Assembly: GCF_030547185.1 (NCBI RefSeq)
Contig: NZ_JAUOQR010000001.1
Location: 124,001 to 188,000 of the forward strand
Source: Neptuniibacter sp. 1_MG-2023
GTDB taxonomy: Bacteria; Pseudomonadota; Gammaproteobacteria; Pseudomonadales; Balneatricaceae
Direction: 5' to 3'
DNA: 64,000 bases
Shown here: in pieces, positions 56,687 to 64,000 of the stretch
Position numbering within the stretch: the stretch's first letter is position 1
Layout: each line of letters opens with the position of its first letter
The notes under the pieces: generated by a model
Told to the model about the DNA's origin: nothing
Database searches by the model: none
What the model saw: the letters and a program-made list of their open reading frames with translations, nothing else
Translations under genes and position numbers: made by a program

Positions 56687-59542
56687 CTACTTTTCGTTAA
56701 TGGATGTAATCAGCGCTTCAGCCTCAGCTTTCTGCTGTTCATTCCCTTCAGAAACAATCTCTTCAAGGATATCTTTAGCGCCATCAAGATCGTCCATATC
56801 CATATACGCACGTGCTAGATCAAGCTTGGTTTCAACTTCATCTGCACCTTCCAACAGGTTTAAACCTGCCAACTCGTCAAAATCTTCATCTTCTGACACA
56901 TCGTCATCCTCAGCTGCAAGTTCTTCCAGCTCGATATCATCACTACTATTCAATAGAGCTTCTAACTCTGAATCTAGATCTGCTTCTAATTCATCAACAA
57001 CGTCTGACTCTAAGCCATCATCTTCAACGACCAGCTCTTCATCATCAACCAGTGAAGCAGTCTCGGCAGAATCGATTGCTAGATCACCCGCATCTAAATC
57101 ATCAAGCATGGCATCCAGTTCAGAAGCAGCATCTTCCTCATTTAGTTCTTCAAGCTCTGAATCACCAAGCTCATCAGAATCATCCTCAACGGAAGCAAGC
57201 AGTGCCTCTAAATCATCATCAGCCGAATCATCTTCCACTGACTCATCAATATCGACTAAGCCTTCCATTGGCTGATCATCTGGATCTGCATTGGCCGCTA
57301 ACATAGCCGCCAGATCAGCTTCTGCATCTGATTCAGCGGAGGAATCTAGCTCTATATCAGAGGAATCCGTATCAACTTCATCTAATTCACCAAGAATAGC
57401 ATCAAGCTCATCTTCATCCGTTTGCTCTGCAACTTCATTAAGCTCATCTATATCTTCAGAAGACACTGAATTTAACAAGTCATCTAATTCATCAGCTTCG
57501 CTATCACTCTCTTCTACAGAATCTTTCGCAATAGGCTCTACAACGAAATCTAATCCGTCCTCAGCTAACTCAGCTTGCTCATCAACAGAATCCTCAGGCG
57601 CATCAATAACATCCGCACTCTCTCCCATATCAAAGTCGATATCGTCCAGCTCTAAATCGATATCTGAATCAGATACAGCAGTATCGACATCAGCACCCAA
57701 TGCGTCTAAGTCATCAACTTCGCCCAAAATATCATCAAGGTCATCAGACTCTTCGCTGGTTTCACCTAATATATCATCTAAAGCATCAGGCTCATTTTCT
57801 GATGTAGTCTCTTCTTCGATAAGATCATCATCTAACCCTAGATCGAACTCATCATCTTCTAAGATATCATCCAGATCGTCAGGCTCGCTCTCAGATTCAA
57901 CGACCGGAAGAACATCCCCAGCAGCATCCTCTTCAAGATCTAAATCCATATCCATATCAAGATCTAGATCATCTAAATCGTCTAAATCATTGCTGTCACC
58001 CAGTTCTAAATCAGAATCCTCAAGTAGATCAGCTTCATCACCTATATCGAGCTCTTCCGTAACCTCTTCAGGTTCAGGCTCCTGCTCTGGTTCTGGCTCA
58101 ACCGCAAGCTCCTCTTCTGGAGCATTACTCAATTCATCTGGAACCTGCATCAATGCAGTATCATCAGCCTTATCTGCATCTTCCTCTTTACGGCGACGCA
58201 TAAAGAATAGTAAACCGGCCAATAACGCAACAACTGCCGCACCAATTCCCCCTAACATTAGCGGAGAACTAAACAAACCTTTCTTTTCAGGTGCCGGTTT
58301 AGGTGCCGCTTCAGCAGCGACAACCTTGTTTTGCAGAACGGTTAATTCGTTATCTTTAAGCTCAAGCATCTCACGAAGCTTTTCTAGCTCATACTGAATA
58401 GCATCTAGACGCTCATTCAGCTCTACGTTTTCACGTGTGATTCGATCTACATTCTCCAAAGATTCACTTAAGCGCGCCTCTAACTCTTCATTACGCTCGC
58501 TCAGCGCCATAGTTTCGTCATCGATCGCATCTTGAGCTTCAGGCATTACTTCTTCTGGCGCCGTATCCGACTCAGCTTTTGCTTGGTCAGTAGCTACGCC
58601 ATCTTCAGGCTCAAGAGTTTCTTTGGGTGTAACAATCTTTAATTCAGCAGATTTTTCATCTTCAGGCACAGGAGCCGGCTGATCAGTTGCAGCCTCTTCA
58701 TCTGGAACCGGTGTTTTTTTCGACTCGTCGATCGGCGCTACGGCAGCCGCTTCTGCTTTAGGTGCCGTTTTATTCTTCCATTGAGATGCTTGACGAACAA
58801 CCTCTAAGGCAGCGTCTTGCTCATTTAAACGATTGATCTCGTCTAATGTAGGTAGACTTAAAACCGCACCAGACCTTAATCCGTTAATATTATTATCAAC
58901 AAAGGCTTGTGGGTTTTTTTTCTGCAAAGCGATCATCATCTTTTTTGCAGAGACGCTCTCGCTCGGACGATGTTTAATAACTATTGACCAAAGCGTGTCA
59001 TTCTTACCGACCCGAACTTTACCGTCAGTTGCTCGATAGTTATTAATATTTGAACTTGTATTAGCAGATTTTGTTTGTTTTGAAGCACTGCTAGTAGAAG
59101 AAGATGCCGATGGCTGCACTGTCTTACGAACAGGCGTAGGATCAAATACTGGCGGATCAAGTAAGAGTGTATATTCTCTAACTAAACGCCCATTAGGCCA
59201 ATTCACTTCAACTAAGAAGTTAAGGAAAGGTTCCTTTACGGGCCTAGCTGATCGCATGGTTATCATACCCGTGCCATCAGGGTTAACTTTTACTTGAAAG
59301 CTAACATCAGTAAGAAATCGCGACTTAGAAAGTCCCGCCAATGCAAACTCATCAATATCAGCCATCCTCGGCTGTATTTGTAGCGGACCGAGCTTCCTCA
59401 CCTGAAGAAGTTTGATCTCTGCATTGAGAGGCTCATTAAGTGCCGAATGAATTTTTATTTCGCCTAAACCAAGTGCATTAGCATTAGACGCGCCTATAAT
59501 CCCTGCCACTGCAAGGCTGACTGCGAGTTTTCGCAACATCAT
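56687..59542 (-). CDS. fimV: FimV-like peptidoglycan-binding hub protein
   Basis: FimV organises type IV pilus/T2SS assembly and polar signalling. From ATG 59542 (AGGG nearby) the 951-residue protein has, in order: a signal peptide (LAVSLAVAGIIGASNANA), the FimV N-terminal domain, a LysM domain (VRVGKNDTLWSIVIKHRPSE) and a coiled coil (ENVELNERLDAIQYELEKLR). Then come one membrane helix (MLGGIGAAVVALLAGLLFFM), a roughly 420-residue Asp/Glu-rich low-complexity region, and the C-terminal TPR-like FimV motif (KLDLARAYMDMDDLDGAKDI). Its place between asd2 and truA is that of Pseudomonas fimV. Confidence 0.94.
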   Translation of the reverse strand: MMLRKLAVSLAVAGIIGASNANALGLGEIKIHSALNEPLNAEIKLLQVRKLGPLQIQPRMADIDEFALAGLSKSRFLTDVSFQVKVNPDGTGMITMRSARPVKEPFLNFLVEVNWPNGRLVREYTLLLDPPVFDPTPVRKTVQPSASSSTSSASKQTKSANTSSNINNYRATDGKVRVGKNDTLWSIVIKHRPSESVSAKKMMIALQKKNPQAFVDNNINGLRSGAVLSLPTLDEINRLNEQDAALEVVRQASQWKNKTAPKAEAAAVAPIDESKKTPVPDEEAATDQPAPVPEDEKSAELKIVTPKETLEPEDGVATDQAKAESDTAPEEVMPEAQDAIDDETMALSERNEELEARLSESLENVDRITRENVELNERLDAIQYELEKLREMLELKDNELTVLQNKVVAAEAAPKPAPEKKGLFSSPLMLGGIGAAVVALLAGLLFFMRRRKEEDADKADDTALMQVPDELSNAPEEELAVEPEPEQEPEPEEVTEELDIGDEADLLEDSDLELGDSNDLDDLDDLDLDMDMDLDLEEDAAGDVLPVVESESEPDDLDDILEDDEFDLGLDDDLIEEETTSENEPDALDDILGETSEESDDLDDILGEVDDLDALGADVDTAVSDSDIDLELDDIDFDMGESADVIDAPEDSVDEQAELAEDGLDFVVEPIAKDSVEESDSEADELDDLLNSVSSEDIDELNEVAEQTDEDELDAILGELDEVDTDSSDIELDSSAESDAEADLAAMLAANADPDDQPMEGLVDIDESVEDDSADDDLEALLASVEDDSDELGDSELEELNEEDAASELDAMLDDLDAGDLAIDSAETASLVDDEELVVEDDGLESDVVDELEADLDSELEALLNSSDDIELEELAAEDDDVSEDEDFDELAGLNLLEGADEVETKLDLARAYMDMDDLDGAKDILEEIVSEGNEQQKAEAEALITSINEK

Positions 59543-59685
59543 CAGTATCCCTGTTCCCCTACCCACAAAACCCTACACAAATCCGAGGGTTGCGATTCCG
59601 AAATCTTCCCACAGTATTGTTTATAAACCACTTATTGGTCAAGGAAATACAAACACCTGTTTGCATTTCCTATGATATAAGCCCT

Positions 59686-60717
59686 TTAAATGTACTGTTG
59701 GACCAAAATTTCCGCTATTTGTACGCTGTTTAAGGCAGCTCCCTTTCTAACGTTATCGGCAACTACCCACATATTTATAGCATTTTCACAAGAAATATCT
59801 TCCCTAACACGACTAACGAATACATCATCATTCTTCGCTGCATCACTTACTGCTGTAGCATATCCGCCATCGACCTGTTCATCAACCAGCTCTATGCCAG
59901 GAGTTTGCACCATCAATTCTTTTACTTCTTCAGCGCTGATACTATCCCAACATTCCACATGCACGGCCTCGCTATGACCAAAGAAAACAGGCACTCGAAC
60001 ACAGGTAGGGTTAACTCTTACGGATTCATCACCCAATATTTTTTGGGTCTCCCAAACCATTTTCATCTCTTCTTTTGTGTAGCCATTGTCTTGAAAATCA
60101 TCAATTTGTGGCAGCACATTAAAAGCTATCTGTTTAGGATAAACTTTGTTTTCTGGCGTTTGAGCATTTAGCAGTTTGGCTGTTTGCCCTGCTAACTCCT
60201 GAATACCTTTTTTTCCGCTACCTGATACCGCTTGATAGGTAGCAACATTAATTCTTTTTATTGAAGCATGACGATGAATGGGTGCTAATGCCAAAAGCAT
60301 CTGGATCGTAGAACAATTTGGATTAGCTATAATTCCTCGGTTACGAAAATCAGCAATTTTCTCAGGATTAACCTCAGGAATAACCAACGGAACATCATAT
60401 TCATACCTAAAACAGGAGGTATTATCAATAACAATACAACCTTGATCCGCTGCGACTTGCGCATATTCCTCTGAAACTAATGAGCCTGCCGTAAAGAAAG
60501 CGATTTGAGCATTAGAGAAATCAAACTCATCAATATCAGTCACACGATATGTTTTTTCACTAAATTGCATGCTCTTCCCTACACTGTTACTACTTGCCAG
60601 CAAGAACAGCTCATCAACAGGAAACTCCCGTTGCTCTAAAATTTCTAATATAGTTTCACCAACCATACCTGTTGCGCCAACAACTGCAACTTTATAGCCT
60701 TGTTCCATTTTTTTCAC
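59686..60717 (-). CDS. second aspartate-semialdehyde dehydrogenase-like protein
   Basis: The 343-residue protein has the ASADH layout: N-terminal NADP fold VAVVGATGMVGETILEIL, active-site Cys in NPNCSTIQMLLAL, and the second-domain VATYQAVSGSGKKG. It is of the non-enteric ASADH type, unlike the neighbouring asd. Its position between asd and fimV corresponds to the usg/asd2 gene of enterics and Pseudomonas. Because the catalytic Cys is retained, it may be an active dehydrogenase rather than the inactive Usg form. Confidence 0.85.
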   Translation of the reverse strand: MKKMEQGYKVAVVGATGMVGETILEILEQREFPVDELFLLASSNSVGKSMQFSEKTYRVTDIDEFDFSNAQIAFFTAGSLVSEEYAQVAADQGCIVIDNTSCFRYEYDVPLVIPEVNPEKIADFRNRGIIANPNCSTIQMLLALAPIHRHASIKRINVATYQAVSGSGKKGIQELAGQTAKLLNAQTPENKVYPKQIAFNVLPQIDDFQDNGYTKEEMKMVWETQKILGDESVRVNPTCVRVPVFFGHSEAVHVECWDSISAEEVKELMVQTPGIELVDEQVDGGYATAVSDAAKNDDVFVSRVREDISCENAINMWVVADNVRKGAALNSVQIAEILVQQYI

Positions 60718-60733
60718 ACCCTAAAAACAAACC

Positions 60734-60753
60734 AGCCCGAACAAAGTCGGGCT
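60734..60753 (-). terminator. hairpin between the two asd genes
   Basis: AGCCCGA / TCGGGCT stem with a six-base loop, then GGTTTGTTTTT on the minus strand. It terminates or attenuates transcription after asd. Confidence 0.75.
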
Positions 60754-60781
60754 AGTAAAAATTTGATTCATGTCAGAAAAA

Positions 60782-61897
60782 CTAATCTTCCAACAAGATT
60801 CTCAACATACGGCGCAACGGCTCAGCTGCACCCCATAACAACTGATCACCTACACTAAATGCATTTAGGAATTCATCGCCTAAATTCATTTTACGTAAAC
60901 GACCTATAGGCACACTCAATGTCCCAGTCACTTTAGCTGGCGTTAACTCTTGTGCCGTTATATCGCGTTCGTTAGGCACAACCTTCACCCAATCATTCGC
61001 TTCCGCCAACATAGACTCTATCTCATCCATTGGCACATTTTGTTTGAGCTTAATAGTGAACGCCTGACTATGACAACGCATAGCACCAATACGCACACAA
61101 GTGCCATCAATAGGAATCGGTCTATCACCTAAACCAAGAATTTTGTTAGTTTCAGCATAGGCCTTCCACTCTTCACGGCTCTGACCGTTTTCAAGCTTAG
61201 TATCTATCCATGGGATCAAAGAACCCGCCAAAGGCACACCAAAATTATCAACCGGCATCGCATCACTACGAATCGTTTCAGCCACTTGACGGTCTATATT
61301 AAGAATAGCACTTGCTGGATTTGCTAAATCAGTCGCGACAGAATCGTTGATAACCCCCATCTGGGAGATCAATTCACGCATATGACGCGCACCGCCACCT
61401 GAAGCAGCCTGATAGGTCATGGATGTCATCCATTCAATCTGATCGGCTTGAAACAAACCACCTAAGCCCATAAGCATAAGCGAAACCGTGCAGTTACCAC
61501 CGACAAAGGTTTTAACGCCGCTGCTCAAGCCATCTTTGATAACATTCATGTTAACGGGATCTAGCACGATAATCGCACTATCATCCATACGCAAAGAAGA
61601 GGCGGCATCGATCCAATAACCATCCCAACCCGCTGAACGCAGATCAGTGTAAACCTGTTTCGTGTAGTCACCACCTTGGCAGGAAATAATGGCATCCATC
61701 TGTTTAAGTTCTTCAATAGATGCTGCATCTTTCAACGCTGGAATATCTTTACCAATATCTGGACCAGCCTGTCCTACCTGAGAAGTAGTGAAGAAGACCG
61801 GCTCTTCGATGTGATCGAAATCTCGTTCTTCTATCATGCGTTGCATTAACACGGAACCAACCATTCCGCGCCAGCCAACAAAACCTACACGTTTCAT
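60782..61897 (-). CDS. asd: aspartate-semialdehyde dehydrogenase
   Basis: Asd reduces aspartyl phosphate to the semialdehyde for lysine, threonine, methionine and diaminopimelate. From ATG 61897 the 371-residue product starts [20 protein letters not shown], as in E. coli. It carries the active-site Cys in [14 protein letters not shown] and [16 protein letters not shown] start at 61975 would add 26 unrelated residues. GGTGA lies upstream of the chosen ATG. Confidence 0.97.
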   Translation of the reverse strand: MKRVGFVGWRGMVGSVLMQRMIEERDFDHIEEPVFFTTSQVGQAGPDIGKDIPALKDAASIEELKQMDAIISCQGGDYTKQVYTDLRSAGWDGYWIDAASSLRMDDSAIIVLDPVNMNVIKDGLSSGVKTFVGGNCTVSLMLMGLGGLFQADQIEWMTSMTYQAASGGGARHMRELISQMGVINDSVATDLANPASAILNIDRQVAETIRSDAMPVDNFGVPLAGSLIPWIDTKLENGQSREEWKAYAETNKILGLGDRPIPIDGTCVRIGAMRCHSQAFTIKLKQNVPMDEIESMLAEANDWVKVVPNERDITAQELTPAKVTGTLSVPIGRLRKMNLGDEFLNAFSVGDQLLWGAAEPLRRMLRILLED

Positions 61898-62048
61898 CAA
61901 ATTCACCAAAAAATTCGGATTCAAATAAACACAAAATCGGCTCCAAAAGTAAATTACTACCTCTGGAACCGACAAGGGCGAACATTATGCAATAAAACCG
62001 TGTTAGACGCTATAATTGAGCTTATCTATCAAGGTTCTATTTCACAGC

Positions 62049-63128
62049 TCAACTAAGTGCTGCAACCACCGCATCACCCATCTCTGAAGTAGAGACTTTC
62101 TGCATACCTTCAGACCAAATATCCCCTGTACGGAAGTTTTGATCTAGCACGGTGCTAACCGCTTTTTCAATACGATCAGCACTATCACTTGCACCTAAGG
62201 AGTAGCGTAACATCATCGCTGCAGACAAGATGGTAGCTAATGGGTTAGCAAGCCCTTGGCCAGCAATATCAGGCGCAGAACCGTGGCACGGCTCATACAT
62301 ACCTTTACCATCCACATCAAGAGAAGCCGAAGGCAACATACCGATAGATCCGGTTAACATCGCTGCAGCATCAGACAGAATATCACCAAACATATTACCG
62401 GTTACCATTACATCGAACTGCTTAGGTGCACGTACTAACTGCATTGCCGCGTTGTCTACGTACATATGGCTAAGTTCAACTTCTGGATACTCTTTGCCTA
62501 ACTCTTCCATGACCTCACGCCATAGAACCGTTACTTCCAATACGTTAGCTTTATCGACAGAGCAAAGGCGTTTATCACGCGCCATCGCAGCTTCAAAGGC
62601 AACACGACCAATGCGACGTATCTCATTCTCATCATAAACATAGGTATTGTAGCCTTCGCGAATACCCCCCTCTTTCTCACGAATACCGCGCGGCTGACCA
62701 AAGTAAATACCGCCCGTTAATTCACGTACAATCAGGATATCAAGACCCGAAACAATTTCTGGTTTCAGCGAAGAGGCATGAGCTAGCTGAGGGTATAAAA
62801 TAGCTGGACGTAAGTTACCAAACAGCCCTAAATTAGAACGAATGCCTAACAGTCCTTTTTCAGGACGGATCTGGAAATCAGGGTTAGTATCCCACTGCGG
62901 TCCACCCACTGCTCCTAACAAAATAGCATCTGCAGCTTTAGCCGCGGCAAGCGTCGCTTCAGGAAGCGGCACACCATCAGCATCAATAGCAGCACCGCCG
63001 ACAAGCGCTTCTGTCAACTCAAGACCTAAATTATCCTGCGCATTTACCAACTCTAAAACACGACGAGCTTCAGTTACAATTTCAGGACCTATACCATCAC
63101 CAGGCAGGATCAATACATTCTTAGACAT
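62049..63128 (-). CDS. leuB: 3-isopropylmalate dehydrogenase
   Basis: Third leucine-specific step. The 359-residue protein has the isocitrate/isopropylmalate dehydrogenase pattern: [47 protein letters not shown], the Asp-rich [14 protein letters not shown], and [18 protein letters not shown] for NAD binding. It follows leuD in a leuC-leuD-leuB order. Confidence 0.98.
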   Translation of the reverse strand: MSKNVLILPGDGIGPEIVTEARRVLELVNAQDNLGLELTEALVGGAAIDADGVPLPEATLAAAKAADAILLGAVGGPQWDTNPDFQIRPEKGLLGIRSNLGLFGNLRPAILYPQLAHASSLKPEIVSGLDILIVRELTGGIYFGQPRGIREKEGGIREGYNTYVYDENEIRRIGRVAFEAAMARDKRLCSVDKANVLEVTVLWREVMEELGKEYPEVELSHMYVDNAAMQLVRAPKQFDVMVTGNMFGDILSDAAAMLTGSIGMLPSASLDVDGKGMYEPCHGSAPDIAGQGLANPLATILSAAMMLRYSLGASDSADRIEKAVSTVLDQNFRTGDIWSEGMQKVSTSEMGDAVVAALS

Positions 63129-63211
63129 CTACTTAACCTTTCCTTCATCTTGCCAGTGCAAGATTTAAAATTTTTATCTACTTATGTTGAAATAAACAAA
63201 CATAAAAACGA

Positions 63212-63859
63212 TTACTGAATAGCACCAAACAACCAAGGGGCCTCTGCTTTACGCTTAGCTTCATAAGCCTTAATTTCATCAGCGTGCTGAAGCGTTAGGC
63301 CTATATCATCTAAACCATTAAGCAAACAGTGCTTACGAAAACCGTCAATATCAAAGGCGATCTCTTCGCCTGATGGTGTAACAACAACCTGTTTTTCAAG
63401 ATTAATCGTTAACTGATAGCCTTCAGTCGCTTCCACTTCAGTAAAAAGTTGATCGACCTGCTCATCACTCAGAACAATAGGTAACAGGCCATTTTTGAAA
63501 CAGTTATTATAGAAGATCTCAGCGAAGCTCGGCGCGATCACAGAGCGAATACCGAAATCCTCTAACGCCCAAGGTGCATGCTCACGGCTTGAGCCGCAAC
63601 CAAAGTTTTCACGTGCCAATAGCACACTGGCACCTTGATAGCGGGCTTTATTCAGTACAAAGTCTTCATTTAATGGGCGACCAGTACACTCTTGATCTGG
63701 CTGACCTTCGTCCAAATAACGTAACTCATCAAATAAATTCTTACCGAACCCTGAGCGCTTAATTGACTTCAAAAACTGCTTAGGGATGATCATATCGGTA
63801 TCGATATTTGCTCGATCAAGCGGAGCAGCAATACCTGTATGTAAAGTAAACTTATTCAT
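63212..63859 (-). CDS. leuD: 3-isopropylmalate dehydratase small subunit
   Basis: The 215-residue swivel subunit of isopropylmalate isomerase has [37 protein letters not shown] and [10 protein letters not shown]. It works with the Fe/S-bearing LeuC, whose gene ends 24 bp upstream. Confidence 0.98.
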   Translation of the reverse strand: MNKFTLHTGIAAPLDRANIDTDMIIPKQFLKSIKRSGFGKNLFDELRYLDEGQPDQECTGRPLNEDFVLNKARYQGASVLLARENFGCGSSREHAPWALEDFGIRSVIAPSFAEIFYNNCFKNGLLPIVLSDEQVDQLFTEVEATEGYQLTINLEKQVVVTPSGEEIAFDIDGFRKHCLLNGLDDIGLTLQHADEIKAYEAKRKAEAPWLFGAIQ

Positions 63860-63882
63860 TAGGCTCTCCTCGATACCTTAAA

Positions 63883-64000
<118 letters not shown>

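Noticed and set aside
56812-58397. Long Ser-rich and His/Leu-rich frames antisense to fimV
   Set aside because: They are shadows of the Asp/Glu-rich coding region, with no ribosome sites and no recognisable domains.

Overview
The window is a chromosomal segment of a gammaproteobacterium, most likely a marine member of the Oceanospirillales or a close relative. This is inferred from gene order and moderately AT-rich composition, not from a database search. The run leuC-leuD-leuB-asd-asd2-fimV-truA-trpF-trpB-trpA-accD-folC-dedD-cvpA-purF-metZ is the arrangement known from Pseudomonas-like gammaproteobacteria. MiaE, LpxH, AcnD/PrpF and a type I-F CRISPR repeat agree with that placement. No rRNA, tRNA, integrase or intact insertion sequence was seen.

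Layout. 1-260: two tandem copies of a dispersed repeat. 263-9000: housekeeping and stress genes (GST with divergent TetR regulator, glnS, ppiB-lpxH, miaE, an EF-G paralogue, a DUF4253 gene). 9139-11283: a chemoreceptor. 11284-12263: a decayed zone with more dispersed repeats, isolated CRISPR repeat relics and two broken KilA-N gene fragments. 12264-15412: a CRISPR array of 53 repeats and 52 spacers. 15413-21990: its leader and a complete minimal type I-F2 (I-Fv) cas operon, cas1-cas2-3-cas7fv-cas5fv-cas6f, read leftward toward the array. 22147-22998: a WYL-family regulator just upstream of cas1. 23246-30239: the 2-methylcitrate (propionate) operon gntR-prpB-prpC-acnD-prpF. 30382-35410: an alpha/beta hydrolase, pabB, an HD-GYP protein, thrH and panD. 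35860-46702: metH, an APC permease, sugE under a guanidine-II riboswitch, three small DUF genes, a second chemoreceptor and a Dus enzyme. 46916-64000: the long biosynthetic cluster on the minus strand, ending inside leuC.

How the parts work together. The I-F2 system has no large (Cas8f) or small subunit. Cas5fv and Cas7fv form the crRNA-guided surveillance complex, Cas6f cuts the repeat hairpin, and the Cas2-3 fusion with Cas1 serves adaptation and degradation. The array promoter appears to abut the first repeat and overlaps an IHF-like site. Propionate catabolism seems to be controlled by a GntR/FCD protein whose probable operator (TTGTCGACAA core) lies both before its own operon and before the neighbouring hydrolase gene.

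Most unusual region. Downstream of the array, two fragments of KilA-N-domain genes start exactly at CRISPR repeat ends, and one also ends in a repeat relic. Each contains a perfect 30-32 bp palindrome at the same codons. The two palindromes differ in sequence, but every change is compensated in the opposite arm. I know of no standard explanation for this arrangement.
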